This document shows positions 42,624 through 51,920 of a stretch of DNA of 64,000 nt, piece by piece. Made by a program: the position numbers and the translations under genes. Source of the stretch: an uncultured Pontibacter sp. Its GTDB lineage: Bacteria; Bacteroidota; Bacteroidia; Cytophagales; Hymenobacteraceae. Each line of letters begins with the position of its first letter. Position 1 is the first letter of the stretch. The notes below the pieces were generated by a model. It did not search any database. It was not told where the DNA came from and saw only the letters and a list, made by a program, of their open reading frames with translations. The stretch spans positions 601,748-665,747 of the forward strand of contig CANMMP010000003.1 in the NCBI GenBank assembly GCA_947499125.1. Reading direction: 5' to 3'.

Positions 42624-44723
42624 TCAGCTGATGCGGCTCCAGTTAACAGTATTAGCGCTCAACGATTGAATGTGCCGGCGTATGTTCTGGTGTTCGGTGT
42701 GCTCCAGTTGTGGGTCGTCCTGTAAAATATTTTGTGCAGCGGCGCGCGCCTCCTGAAGTATAGGCGCATCTTTGGCCAAATCTGAAATAAGCAAATCGAG
42801 TACGCCGCTTTGCTGGGTACCCATCAGGTCGCCGGGGCCGCGTAGCTTCAGGTCTATGTCAGCTATCTCGAAGCCATTATTTGTGCGTACCATGGTTTCC
42901 AGCCTTGTTTTACTATCCTTGCTCAGTTTATAGCCTGTCATTAGTATACAATAGCTTTGCTCTGCGCCACGGCCTACGCGCCCACGCAACTGGTGTAACT
43001 GCGATAAGCCAAATCGCTCAGCACTTTCAATTATCATCACAGATGCATTCGGTACGTTCACGCCTACTTCAATAACGGTGGTGGCAACCATTATCTGGGT
43101 CTCGTTTTTAACGAAGCGCTGCATTTCGTAATCTTTGTCCTGCGCTTTTAGTTTGCCATGCACCATACTTACCTGGAACTCCGGGAAAGCCCTTCTTATA
43201 CTTTCGTACCCATCCATCAGGTCCTTATAGTTCTCCATCTGCTCCGATTCCTCTATAAGCGGGTACACAATGTATACCTGACGGCCAAGGTTTATCTGGT
43301 CTCTTATAAACTGGAAAACACGCAAACGATGCGAATCGAACCTGTGCGAAGTGATGATCTCTTTACGTCCTGCCGGCATCTCATCTATAACCGAAACATC
43401 CAGGTCGCCATACAAGGTCATGGCTAATGTGCGCGGAATAGGAGTGGCCGTCATTACCAGCACATGCGGTATAATGCGTGGGTTTTTGCGCCATAGTTTA
43501 GAGCGTTGTTCTACACCAAAGCGGTGCTGTTCATCAACTATACACAAACCCAGGTTCTGGAACTGTACTACATCTTCCAGCAGGGCGTGCGTACCCACTA
43601 TCATTTTCATTTCGCCGGAGCGAAGCTGTTCGTGTATAATGCGGCGCTCTTTTGTTTTAGTAGATCCGGTAAGTTTACCAATGTTGATGCCCAGCCTGTC
43701 AGCAAATTCTTTCAGGCCGGTATAGTGCTGGTCGGCTAATATCTCGGTTGGCGCCATCAGCACCGATTGCCCCCCGTTATCAGCCGCAATTAACATGGTA
43801 ATGAAGGCAACTATAGTTTTGCCCGAGCCCACATCGCCCTGCAGTAAGCGGTTCATTTGCTTGCCCGAGGTCAGGTCTTTATGTATCTCTTTTATAACCC
43901 GTTTCTGTGCGCCTGTCAGGTCAAAGGTCATGTGGTTTTTGTAGAACTCCGTTACAGTAGGCACATGTTTAAATACCTGGCCGGCCAGGTCGGCGCGGCG
44001 CACAAACTTCTGGCGGAGCAGGCGCAACTGTATATAAAAAAGCTCTTCAAACTTTAACCTGAACTTGGCGGCATTATACTTCTCCACCGATTCCGGAAAA
44101 TGGATATTTTGCAACGCACTGCGTTTGTCAGTCAGGCGGTAACGGTCTATCAGGTCCGGTGAAAGTGTTTCCTGTATGTGTTGGGCCGCAAGTTTCAGCA
44201 GGGTTTCGATGTACTTCGAAATTACTTTACTATCGATACGATGCGCTTTTAGCTTTTCGGTGGTATGGTAAACCGGCTGCAGAAAGGAAGTGGTTTGTTT
44301 TTCTTCGGCCAGTTCCTCCAGCTCAGGGTGAGCCATATTATACTTGCCATTAAACTCAGTCGGCTTCCCGAAAACAATATAGTCAGTGTGGTTCTTCAGG
44401 CTTTTCTCCATCCACTTCACACCCCTGAACCATACCAGTTCCATTTCGTCGCCGGCTTCGTCTACCAAGGTGGCAGCCAGGCGTTGCTTACGTCCTTCGC
44501 CTAACAACTGCTTGCCACGCACACGGCCACGAACCTGCACATATGGCATACTTTCGTCGAGCTCTGCAATGCGGTAAAACTGTGTGCGGTCTAAGTAACG
44601 GAAGGGGTAATGCTGTATCAGGTCGCCATAAGTATACATATTCAGCTCCTTCTGCAACAGCTCGGCGCGCTGCGGCCCAATCCCTTTCAGATACTCGATC
44701 TTAGTATGGAAGAAGTTGCTCAA
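42624..44723 (-). CDS. recG: ATP-dependent DNA helicase RecG
   Basis: 699 residues: an N-terminal wedge/OB domain (YLDRTQFYRIAEL, VQVRGRVRGKQLLGEG), then the helicase core with Walker A LLQGDVGSGKT near residue 291, the motif II CIVDEQHRFG near 390 (DEQH rather than DEAD), the TATPIPRTLAMT block and the helicase C domain with QLRGRVGRGAEQSYC. It remodels stalled replication forks. The start is TTG; a stop codon four codons upstream leaves no ATG option. Confidence 0.95.
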   Translation of the reverse strand: MSNFFHTKIEYLKGIGPQRAELLQKELNMYTYGDLIQHYPFRYLDRTQFYRIAELDESMPYVQVRGRVRGKQLLGEGRKQRLAATLVDEAGDEMELVWFRGVKWMEKSLKNHTDYIVFGKPTEFNGKYNMAHPELEELAEEKQTTSFLQPVYHTTEKLKAHRIDSKVISKYIETLLKLAAQHIQETLSPDLIDRYRLTDKRSALQNIHFPESVEKYNAAKFRLKFEELFYIQLRLLRQKFVRRADLAGQVFKHVPTVTEFYKNHMTFDLTGAQKRVIKEIHKDLTSGKQMNRLLQGDVGSGKTIVAFITMLIAADNGGQSVLMAPTEILADQHYTGLKEFADRLGINIGKLTGSTKTKERRIIHEQLRSGEMKMIVGTHALLEDVVQFQNLGLCIVDEQHRFGVEQRSKLWRKNPRIIPHVLVMTATPIPRTLAMTLYGDLDVSVIDEMPAGRKEIITSHRFDSHRLRVFQFIRDQINLGRQVYIVYPLIEESEQMENYKDLMDGYESIRRAFPEFQVSMVHGKLKAQDKDYEMQRFVKNETQIMVATTVIEVGVNVPNASVMIIESAERFGLSQLHQLRGRVGRGAEQSYCILMTGYKLSKDSKTRLETMVRTNNGFEIADIDLKLRGPGDLMGTQQSGVLDLLISDLAKDAPILQEARAAAQNILQDDPQLEHTEHQNIRRHIQSLSANTVNWSRIS

Positions 44724-44794
44724 TGTCTTTGGCTACTGTGGGTGAATAGTGTAAATATACGGTAAATTGTGTGAATCAGGAGTTGAATATACTG

Positions 44795-44871
44795 ACCTCA
44801 CATTGTCTTTAAGACCTGTGAGTGTCTTAGTTTGCAGAAAACACTCACAGGTTTGCAAAACGCTGTGAGGT
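44795..44871. repeat. Nested double hairpin between gldD and recG
   Basis: An inner perfect 12-bp stem ACCTGTGAGTGT (44814-44825) / ACACTCACAGGT (44841-44852) sits inside an outer stem ACCTCACA (44795-44802) / TGTGAGGT (44864-44871). It follows gldD on the minus strand and may end that transcript. Its TGTGAGG arms look like a dispersed palindrome family. Confidence 0.6.
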
Positions 44872-44879
44872 TTAACCAA

Positions 44880-45500
44880 TCACTTCTTCTCCTGCCACTT
44901 CAGAGTGTTCAGCATGTGTATGATATCCTGCTTCACGTATTCTATAACCGGGGCTAGGGAATCGTTTTGGGTAGCAGTTCTGAAGTATAGCGCGCCACGC
45001 AGGAAGTGTTGTGTAGAGTCAGTCACATAAAACTGGAACTGGCTGGGTACTTCTCCTTCCAGTTCAAAAACAGAAGCCATATTGCCGGTAGGGGTTTGTA
45101 CTTCTGCTTCTTCTATGGCATAGGCTTTTATCTGGTGCTTCCCGGTAAGTTTACGTGCATCCTCAATCAGCCTGTCCAACGACTGGTTACCAGCCTTCAG
45201 GTCCTTATAGGTTAGCTGCACATCGGCACCTAATTGCGGGTAAATAATATGTATCCAGTGCGGTTCAGCAATGCGCGAAGAATCGGGGCGAACCTTGGCA
45301 TGGCTGGAATACTCAAAAAAGTAAGGATGATCCTGCTCTAGCGGCTGATAAGTTTGTGCTGGTAGGTTGATGCGGTTATAGCCTTTTTGTTTAGGTGTAA
45401 ACTCAGTTTCGCATGAAGTTACAGCCAGTAAAAGGACAAGCCAAAAGCCTGAACGCAGGTTAACTAACTTTTTGATACCGCTTTTTCTTATTTCCGACAT
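44880..45500 (-). CDS. gldD: Gliding motility lipoprotein GldD
   Basis: A 206-residue lipoprotein with a signal ending LLAVTSC (Cys near 30), then the GldD family core: [38 protein letters not shown] and [19 protein letters not shown]. GldD is needed for gliding in Flavobacterium johnsoniae; its role in the motility/T9SS machine is not fully defined. Its start overlaps the end of gldE by 41 bases, indicating coupled translation. Confidence 0.92.
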   Translation of the reverse strand: MSEIRKSGIKKLVNLRSGFWLVLLLAVTSCETEFTPKQKGYNRINLPAQTYQPLEQDHPYFFEYSSHAKVRPDSSRIAEPHWIHIIYPQLGADVQLTYKDLKAGNQSLDRLIEDARKLTGKHQIKAYAIEEAEVQTPTGNMASVFELEGEVPSQFQFYVTDSTQHFLRGALYFRTATQNDSLAPVIEYVKQDIIHMLNTLKWQEKK

Positions 45501-46821
45501 TAATTTTTACTCGTTTAACGCGTTTACTGTCTGCAGACTCGATCGTAAAATGGAACCGGCCATAGCTTATATCCTCTCCCGGCTTTGGTATGCGTGAGAA
45601 CAAAGCCAGCATCAATCCAGCCACCGATTCACTCTCGCCTTTTACTTCATCAAAAACATCAAATGGCATTTCTAATATCTTACAAAAGTCGTGCAGCGAT
45701 GTCTTTGCATCAAATATAAAGGTATTTTTATCTAACTGAGAATAGGTGATCTCTTCGTCGTCAAACTCGTCATTAATTTCGCCTACAATTTCCTCTACTA
45801 TATCTTCCAGGGTTAGCAGGCCGGCAGTAGCGCCAAATTCATTCAGAACTATAGCCATGTGCACATGCTTATCCTTAAAATCCTGGAAAAGGTCGGCAAT
45901 GCGTTTGCTGTCAGGCACACAAAAAGGAGCCCGTACCAGTTTCTGCCATTCAAACTCAGGGCCTTTATCCAGGTAAGGCAACAGGTCTTTTACATACAGA
46001 ATTCCCTCGATACGGTCGGTGCTTACAGTATAAACCGGCACACGCGAATAACCCCATTTGGTTATCTCAGGCAATAGCTCAGGGAAAGTAAGCGAGGTCG
46101 GGAAAGCGACAATATCTACACGCGGGCGCATGACCTGGCGCACATTAATAGAGCCAAAGTTTACAATGCCACGCAAAATGCGTCTTTCTTCAGGAGAGGT
46201 TTCTTTGTTTGTGAGCGCAACATCCAGGCTATGCTTTAACTCCTGCATGGTGTGGTGGTAACTTTCGGAAGCGTAGCGGGTCTCTATAAAACCACTGATA
46301 GCCATTAAGATTTTTGATAGTGGCTGCAGCAGTGGCCTTAACACAACTATACCCGTAGATGCACGCCTGGCTATAGTCAGCGGGTTTTTATTGGCATATA
46401 CTTTAGGCAGCACCTCCCCGAAAAACACGATCAGGAAAGTAGCAAACAACATAATGCCCGCATATTCGCCTACACTCAGTTTGCCAAACAGCAGCCATGC
46501 CAGGTAAGCCAGCAGCGTAATTATACTTACGTTTATTCCATTATTGATAATCAGGATATAGGTAAGCAGTTGGCGAGGATCTTTCAGAAGAAAGTTGATG
46601 TGTTTATCGGACGGGCTTTTACTATTACCCAGGTCTTCTATCTCTTTTTCCTGTAGCGAAAAAAAAGCTGCTTCCGCCCCTGAAGCAAGGGCAGAAAGCA
46701 GCAAAAGGATTATACAACCTGTTATAGCTGTAACATATTCTATCCTGAGTAAAGCAGATGTGGTTTGTAAAAACTGCAGTAAACTATAACTCAGGGGGTC
46801 TCCAGGATCTATACTTCCCAA
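45460..46821 (-). CDS. gldE: Gliding motility-associated protein GldE
   Basis: 453 residues of the HlyC/CorC type: a DUF21 membrane domain (four helices within residues 25-190), paired CBS domains ([18 protein letters not shown] and [29 protein letters not shown]) and a C-terminal CorC_HlyC domain. GldE partners with GldD in gliding bacteria. The start is TTG at 46821 ([12 protein letters not shown]), because a stop lies two codons upstream and no earlier ATG exists. Confidence 0.92.
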   Translation of the reverse strand: MGSIDPGDPLSYSLLQFLQTTSALLRIEYVTAITGCIILLLLSALASGAEAAFFSLQEKEIEDLGNSKSPSDKHINFLLKDPRQLLTYILIINNGINVSIITLLAYLAWLLFGKLSVGEYAGIMLFATFLIVFFGEVLPKVYANKNPLTIARRASTGIVVLRPLLQPLSKILMAISGFIETRYASESYHHTMQELKHSLDVALTNKETSPEERRILRGIVNFGSINVRQVMRPRVDIVAFPTSLTFPELLPEITKWGYSRVPVYTVSTDRIEGILYVKDLLPYLDKGPEFEWQKLVRAPFCVPDSKRIADLFQDFKDKHVHMAIVLNEFGATAGLLTLEDIVEEIVGEINDEFDDEEITYSQLDKNTFIFDAKTSLHDFCKILEMPFDVFDEVKGESESVAGLMLALFSRIPKPGEDISYGRFHFTIESADSKRVKRVKINVGNKKKRYQKVS

Positions 46822-46847
46822 AATTCAATTGTTAAGTTAAACAAGGA

Positions 46848-47303
46848 TTAGAACGGCAGGTCGTCTGGCTCGTCGTTCTGAGCAACACCTGCCGGAGCAG
46901 TTGATGTGTTGCCGGCTGATGAAGTATTGCTCTGATAGTTGTTATTCGTGTTACCATCCTGCGAGCCGCCTTCACCACGGGTTAGCATCGTCATGTTATC
47001 TGCCACAATTTCGGTAGAGTAACGCTGCACGCCGTCTTTGTCCTGGTATTGGTTTGTTCTGATCTTACCTTCGATAAAAACAGACTGGCCTTTACGCAGG
47101 TACTTCTCGGCTACTTCGGCCAGACCGCGCCATAACACGATGTTATGCCATTCGGTTTTTTCCTGCTTTTGGCCGCTTTTGTCTTTGTAAGTTTCGGAGG
47201 TGGCCAGCGGGAATCGGGCTACTGCCACACCGCCTTCTAAATGACGTACTTCCGGGTCTTTGCCCAGGTTTCCGATAAGGATTACTTTGTTTACACTTGC
47301 CAT
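46848..47303 (-). CDS. ssb: Single-stranded DNA-binding protein
   Basis: 151 residues: an OB fold (MASVNKVILIGNLGKDPEVRHLEGG, FVEGKIRTNQYQDKDGV-like strand, EIVADNMTMLTRGEG), a Gly/Ser/Asn-rich linker and the acidic tip PDDLPF that recruits repair proteins. It lies 26 bases from gldE on the same strand, giving the conserved mutY-ssb-gldE-gldD order of Bacteroidota. Confidence 0.95.
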   Translation of the reverse strand: MASVNKVILIGNLGKDPEVRHLEGGVAVARFPLATSETYKDKSGQKQEKTEWHNIVLWRGLAEVAEKYLRKGQSVFIEGKIRTNQYQDKDGVQRYSTEIVADNMTMLTRGEGGSQDGNTNNNYQSNTSSAGNTSTAPAGVAQNDEPDDLPF

Positions 47304-47339
47304 GTCTTTTTAAGTTTAAATAGTTAATTAATTGGGCTA

Positions 47340-47359
47340 CTCCGGCAACCAAGCCGGAG
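47340..47359 (-). promoter_or_regulatory. Hairpin in the ssb leader
   Basis: Perfect 7-bp stem CTCCGGC / GCCGGAG with a 6-nt loop, about 37 bases upstream of the ssb ATG and downstream of its probable promoter. It may affect ssb translation. Confidence 0.45.
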
Positions 47360-47381
47360 GCAAATATGGCTTACTGAACTA

Positions 47382-47389
47382 CAAATTTA
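47382..47389 (-). promoter_or_regulatory. ssb promoter -7 element (TAAATTTG)
   Basis: Minus-strand TAnnTTTG match between mutY and ssb, giving a leader of about 74 bases containing the 47340-47359 hairpin. Confidence 0.5.
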
Positions 47390-47407
47390 AGAAAGAAAAA
47401 GTTCAGT

Positions 47408-48496
47408 CTATAAATGTAGTAAAATCTTAGCATCTTTCAAATAGTTGCTGATCAAAACTGGCTTCGGGAGTTCATCTATTTTTTCAGCGCTATAAAGGGC
47501 TAACCGGCCTTCCTGCTCCACTTCGGGGCTCAGTTTATTCTGCAGGTTTACGAGGTAAAACCTGGCGGTTATTTTCTGATGACTCAGGATGTGTTTATAG
47601 TCTTTGCGTGGAGGTATAAGCTGCCCTTGTTCTAAATTTATACCTGCCGGGTTTAGTTCAGAAAGCAGCGCTTCTGTTCTCAGGTTCTTATCTGTGCCTT
47701 CGTAAAGGTAAAAATCATACAAGCCTTGCCAGATATCACCTTCCAGGCGCTTTCGCATATAATACTGCCCTTGCCAGGCAAAAACCAGGTAATGGAAATA
47801 ACGTGGTCGCGCCGCTTTAGCTTTCGATTTAACCGGTAGTTCCTGTACAAGCCCGTGTGTAAACGCAAAACAGGATTGTTGCAGGGGGCAGAAAAGGCAG
47901 TCGGGCATAACAGGCGTACATTGTATGGCCCCGAACTCCATAATTGACTGGTTATAGGTGTCAGGTTCGTCGGCGGGCACCAACTTATCAGCCTGCTCCT
48001 GGAAAACTTTACGCGACGCCGGCAAGGCAATGTCCTCAGAAATTCCGAACACCCGGGCCAGAACCCGGAACACATTTCCATCCAGCACAGCCACCTGTTC
48101 TTTGTAGGCAAAAGCGGCAATAGCTGCCGCCGTATAGCTGCCAACTCCCTTTAATTTCAGCAATTCGTTATAGTTGCCCGGGAAATTTCCGCCAAATTCC
48201 TGTACAATTTGCCTGGCGGTGTGGTGCATGTTACGTGCCCTCGAGTAATAACCTAGTCCTTGCCAGAGGCGCAGTACTTCATCTTCGGGGGCTGCAGCCA
48301 GTTCGTGTACGGTAGGGTAAGTGGTAACAAATTTTTCATAGTAAGGCAGGCCCTGGTTAACACGTGTTTGCTGAAGTATAACTTCCGATAACCAGATAAA
48401 ATATGGGTCGGTGGTTGTGCGCCACGGCAGATTTCTTTTATGCCGATTATACCAGCTTATCAGGGTCTGGGAGAAGTATAGCGGGTTATCAGGCAT
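47408..48496 (-). CDS. mutY: A/G-specific adenine glycosylase
   Basis: The 362-residue enzyme removes adenine opposite 8-oxoguanine. The helix-hairpin-helix LKGVGSYTAAAIAAFAY near 109-125 is followed by the catalytic Asp in VLDGNVFRVLAR. The [4Fe-4S] loop CTPVMPDCLFCPLQQSC has the expected C-x6-C-x2-C-x5-C spacing. A NUDIX-like C-terminal domain recognises the oxidised base. A second out-of-frame open frame inside it is a shadow. Confidence 0.95.
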   Translation of the reverse strand: MPDNPLYFSQTLISWYNRHKRNLPWRTTTDPYFIWLSEVILQQTRVNQGLPYYEKFVTTYPTVHELAAAPEDEVLRLWQGLGYYSRARNMHHTARQIVQEFGGNFPGNYNELLKLKGVGSYTAAAIAAFAYKEQVAVLDGNVFRVLARVFGISEDIALPASRKVFQEQADKLVPADEPDTYNQSIMEFGAIQCTPVMPDCLFCPLQQSCFAFTHGLVQELPVKSKAKAARPRYFHYLVFAWQGQYYMRKRLEGDIWQGLYDFYLYEGTDKNLRTEALLSELNPAGINLEQGQLIPPRKDYKHILSHQKITARFYLVNLQNKLSPEVEQEGRLALYSAEKIDELPKPVLISNYLKDAKILLHL

Positions 48497-48810
48497 ATAT
48501 AAGCTGAGTACATAAAATAAAAGTAGAACTGTTAAAGTTATTGTTTTGTTCTGATATCTGTGCCGGTATAGTAGGCGGCATGCTCTGAAAATTGCTTGAG
48601 CGGTAAATTATAAAGTTATATTTTATTTGTACAAGCTACTGAGCCGGTGGGGATAAGGAGCACAAAATGGCGGTTAATAATTTAAGCATAAAACTTTTAC
48701 ATATCGAAAAGTAAAACTACCTTTGTGCCCCGAAAATCACGGACTTGGTGCAATTGCGCCTTATATTATTAGAAATTTAACATATTTTAAAATTTATAAA
48801 TCTTAAGAAA
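48497..48810. other. Divergent intergenic region between mutY and HU
   Basis: 314 bases with the HU promoter at 48695-48725 and nothing else recognised. No clear promoter for mutY was found. Confidence 0.5.
48695..48725 (+). promoter_or_regulatory. Promoter of the HU-family gene
   Basis: TTTT (one mismatch to TTTG) at 48695-48698, 19 bases, then TACCTTTG at 48718-48725. The leader would be about 80 bases. Confidence 0.65.
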
Positions 48811-49116
48811 GTGACTAAAGCAGAAGTAATATCAGAGATTGCTGATAAAACAGGGATTGATAAGGCGGATGTTCAATCAACTATAGAGGCTTTTTTCAAA
48901 GTGGTAAAAGACTCGATGGCTGATGGAAACAACATCTATGTGAGAGGTTTTGGAAGCTTTGTAAATAAAAAGCGCGCTAAAAAGGTTGCTCGTAACATCT
49001 CAAAAAATACATCGATCATCATCGACGAGCACTTTATTCCAAGCTTTAAACCATCAAAAACGTTTATCGCCAAGATTAAGAACAGCAAAAAGATCAAAGA
49101 ACTGGCTCATTCTTAA
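48811..49116 (+). CDS. HU-family DNA-binding protein
   Basis: 101 residues with the HU/IHF fold: MTKAEVISEIADKTGIDKADVQSTIEAFFKVV helices, YVRGFGSFVNKKRAKKVARNISKNTSI beta arm and PSFKPSKTFIAKI. It compacts and bends DNA. The start codon is GTG. Confidence 0.93.
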   Translation: MTKAEVISEIADKTGIDKADVQSTIEAFFKVVKDSMADGNNIYVRGFGSFVNKKRAKKVARNISKNTSIIIDEHFIPSFKPSKTFIAKIKNSKKIKELAHS

Positions 49117-49124
49117 TTCTTTCG

Positions 49125-49132
49125 TATCTTTG
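49125..49132 (+). promoter_or_regulatory. Promoter -7 element (TATCTTTG) of the TPR protein gene
   Basis: TAnnTTTG match ending 48 bases before the ATG at 49181. It begins just 8 bases after the HU stop codon. Confidence 0.55.
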
Positions 49133-49180
49133 CCTCCTGATTTAAAAGTCGGCGTTTGCATTAAATAAAATATTGACGGG

Positions 49181-50047
49181 ATGACACGTAGCCAAATAAT
49201 ATTAATTGTTATAGCCATTACCCTGGTAGTGGGCATGTTTTTCCTGCCTAAATTTGTTGTAAACGACGAGGATAAAGAGAACTTAGCCGAGAACAATACT
49301 GAAAGCACTATACCCGAAGGCCACTCAGCTGATGATGGCCACGGGCATGGTGAAGAAGCTGCTGCTAACGATGGACCGCATGCAAGTGCAAGCCCTGACC
49401 AGTTGATGAAGCTGACAACCGTTAGAGCACGCTACAATAAAACCACTGACGAGCAGCAACGTGTTTTGCTGGCCGCTGAACTTGCCGAAGCGTATGCCGG
49501 AGCACTTAAGTTCGATAGCGCCGGTTATTACTACGAAACCATTGCTCAGGCAAGGCCAGGCGAACGTACCTACAAGAAAGCTGGCGACAGTTATTTTGAT
49601 GCATTTACGTTTGCAGCCACGCAGGAGAGAGCAAACGAACTGGGCATAAAGGCACGCACCATGTACGAGCAGGTACTTAAAAACAACCCTGCCGACCTGG
49701 ATGCTAAAACCAATGTGGCCATGACGTATATTGCAAGCTCAAACCCGATGCAGGGCATTACGATGCTGCGCGAAGTGCTCTCTGCCAACCCGAACCATGA
49801 GAAAGCCCTTTATAATTTAGGTATACTTTCGATGCAGTCGGGGCAATACGATAAGGCAGCAGAGCGATTTGAGCATCTTGTTGAAGTAAACCCTAACCAC
49901 CTGGAAGGTAACTTTAACCTGGCAGTATCGCTGGCCGAAAGTGGCAGAAAAGAAGAAGCTAAAGTCTTGTTTAACAAGATTAAGACCATGAAAGACGATC
50001 CGGCACTGGTGGCCTCAGTTGATGAGTACCTTGCCCGGTTGCAATAA
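49181..50047 (+). CDS. Membrane-anchored tetratricopeptide-repeat protein
   Basis: 288 residues: an N-terminal hydrophobic anchor (residues 4-22), a His/Asp/Gly-rich stretch (GHSADDGHGHGEEAAAND, possibly metal-binding), then TPR repeats such as LDAKTNVAMTYIASSNPMQGI, HEKALYNLGILSMQSGQYDKAAERFEHLV and HLEGNFNLAVSLAESGRKEEA. It sits before the small ribosome-type protein and rng in a likely co-transcribed set. Its role is unknown. Confidence 0.85.
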   Translation: MTRSQIILIVIAITLVVGMFFLPKFVVNDEDKENLAENNTESTIPEGHSADDGHGHGEEAAANDGPHASASPDQLMKLTTVRARYNKTTDEQQRVLLAAELAEAYAGALKFDSAGYYYETIAQARPGERTYKKAGDSYFDAFTFAATQERANELGIKARTMYEQVLKNNPADLDAKTNVAMTYIASSNPMQGITMLREVLSANPNHEKALYNLGILSMQSGQYDKAAERFEHLVEVNPNHLEGNFNLAVSLAESGRKEEAKVLFNKIKTMKDDPALVASVDEYLARLQ

Positions 50048-50086
50048 CAGTAAAGAAATTATTCACAATAACAAAACTTCAAGACT

Positions 50087-50176
50087 ATGCCTTGCGGAAA
50101 GAAAAGAAAAAGACATAAGATCGCTACTCACAAAAGAAAGAAGCGTCTAAGAAAAAACAGACATAAGAAGAAGTAA
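50087..50176 (+). CDS. AURKAIP1/COX24-domain basic mini-protein (29 aa)
   Basis: ATG 50087 to TAA 50176 encodes 29 residues beginning MPCGKKRKRHKIATHKRKK, nearly all Lys, Arg and His. This is the short Bacteroidota protein carrying the AURKAIP1/COX24 domain, related to the mitoribosomal small-subunit protein mS38 (bS22 in mycobacteria). It is therefore a probable small-subunit ribosomal component. It lies 39 bases after the TPR gene and before the ribonuclease gene. Confidence 0.88.
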   Translation: MPCGKKRKRHKIATHKRKKRLRKNRHKKK

Positions 50177-50258
50177 TTTCTTCTGCGTTTAAGGGAGCCC
50201 ACATTGCGACCGCAATAGTGGGCTTTGGTCTATACATCCAACTAATCTTTGAGAGAAA

Positions 50259-51860
50259 TTGAGTAATGAACTAATCATCAATTCTACTCAGGATGGAGAA
50301 CGCATTGCTTTACTACAGGACAAAAGGCTTGTAGAATACCACTACGAAAAGAAAGATACCAACTACATTGTAGGCGATATCTTTTTAGGTACGGTAAAGA
50401 AAGTAATGCCAGGCCTAAATGCTGCCTTTATCGATATTGGCTACCAGAAAGATGCTTTTTTGCATTATCATGATCTGGGAGCCAATATTAAAACGCTTAA
50501 CAAATTTGTTAGGGTAGCACAGACTCAGAAGAACGCGTCGCCTAAACTAAACCAGTTTAAATTTGAGTCCGAAATAGACAAGCTGGGCAAAATAGCTGAT
50601 GTCCTTAAAAAAGGACAGCAGCTGTTAGTGCAGATCGTAAAAGAACCTATTTCTACAAAAGGACCACGTTTATCCTGCGAGCTTTCGCTGGCAGGGCGCT
50701 ATTTGGTACTTGTGCCGTTCTCGAACACGGTAAGCGTATCTAAGAAAATAGTAAGCAAGGACGAGCGCACCCGTTTAAAACGTTTGATCACATCGATCAA
50801 ACCGGAAAACTTTGGTGTGATCATCCGGACGGTGGCCGAAGGGCGTGATGTAGCAGAACTCGACAGAGATATGCGCAACATGCTTGAAAACTGGGAAGAA
50901 GGTTTTAAAACGCTGAAAACAGCGAAAACCTGCGATAAAGTTATAGGTGAACTTGGACGTTCTTCTTCCATTTTGAGGGATTTGCTAAACGAGAGTTTTG
51001 ACAGCATAGTAGTGGACGACGTCCTGCTGCATGACGAGATCAAGACATACATCGGCAGTATTGCACCGGATAAGTTAAAGATCCTGAAGCAGTACACCGG
51101 CAAAACCAAGACCTTTGAACACTTTCACATCGAGAAACAGCTGAAGGCTGCTTTCGGTAAAACAGTAACTATACCTGGTGGCGGATACCTGGTTATAGAG
51201 CATACCGAAGCATTGCACGTTGTAGATGTAAACAGTGGAAACAAATCTAATACCGAAGCCGATCAGGAGGCCACGGCACTGAACGTGAACATGATGGCAG
51301 CCCGCGAAGTGGCTCGCCAACTGCGCCTCCGGGATATAGGTGGTATAATAGTAGTTGACTTCATCGATATGAAGTCGCCGGAAAACCGCCAGAAAGTATA
51401 TGAGGTTGTAAAAGACGAACTGAAACGAGACAGGTCCAAGTCTACAGTTCTGCCAATCTCTAAATTCGGCCTGATGCAAATAACGCGTCAGCGTGTAAGG
51501 CCGGAACAAAATATTATTACTGGTGAGGTTTGCCCTACATGTGGCGGTACCGGTAAAATAACAGCCAGTATACTGGTTACTGATGAAATTGAAGCAGCTG
51601 TAGAAGACCTGCTGGTAAGCCACAACCAAAAAGGCTTAACCCTTTATGTGCATCCGTTTGTGTATACTTATTATACCAAAGGCCTTGTTTCAAGGCAGAT
51701 GAAATGGTTCTTTAAGTATTTCAGGTGGGTGGGCTTAGTAAAAGATACTTCGCTGGGTATCACTGATTTTAAAGTGATGGACGACCGCGGTGAAGAGATT
51801 GAATTAAAAGCAGCTTATGCCGATGAGGTAGAAGTGCTTGAAAAAGAAGATCAACTATAA
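50259..51860 (+). CDS. rng: RNase E/G family ribonuclease
   Basis: The 533-residue endoribonuclease shows the N-terminal S1-like domain (GDIFLGTVKKVMPGLNAAFIDIGYQKDAFLHYHDL), the catalytic aspartates in LHVVDVNSGNKS and IIVVDFIDM, and the Zn-link CPTCGGTGK. It lacks the long RNase E C-terminal scaffold, so it resembles RNase G. The start is TTG (MSNELIINST, a well-conserved beginning); the nearby ATG at 50265 is out of frame and ends at once. Confidence 0.94.
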   Translation: MSNELIINSTQDGERIALLQDKRLVEYHYEKKDTNYIVGDIFLGTVKKVMPGLNAAFIDIGYQKDAFLHYHDLGANIKTLNKFVRVAQTQKNASPKLNQFKFESEIDKLGKIADVLKKGQQLLVQIVKEPISTKGPRLSCELSLAGRYLVLVPFSNTVSVSKKIVSKDERTRLKRLITSIKPENFGVIIRTVAEGRDVAELDRDMRNMLENWEEGFKTLKTAKTCDKVIGELGRSSSILRDLLNESFDSIVVDDVLLHDEIKTYIGSIAPDKLKILKQYTGKTKTFEHFHIEKQLKAAFGKTVTIPGGGYLVIEHTEALHVVDVNSGNKSNTEADQEATALNVNMMAAREVARQLRLRDIGGIIVVDFIDMKSPENRQKVYEVVKDELKRDRSKSTVLPISKFGLMQITRQRVRPEQNIITGEVCPTCGGTGKITASILVTDEIEAAVEDLLVSHNQKGLTLYVHPFVYTYYTKGLVSRQMKWFFKYFRWVGLVKDTSLGITDFKVMDDRGEEIELKAAYADEVEVLEKEDQL

Positions 51861-51905
51861 AAAAGAGCCGTTCTGCGTGTTATTGCAGAACGGCTCTTTT
51901 CTTTT
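51861..51905. terminator. Bidirectional terminator after rng
   Basis: 16-bp perfect stem AAAAGAGCCGTTCTGC / GCAGAACGGCTCTTTT with an 8-nt loop between convergent genes. Confidence 0.93.
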
Positions 51906-51920
51906 GCCCCAAACTATAGT

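Noticed and set aside
47680..48144. 154-codon frame inside mutY
   Set aside because: Same strand as mutY but shifted frame; mutY itself is intact with its Fe-S loop, so there is no frameshift to explain.
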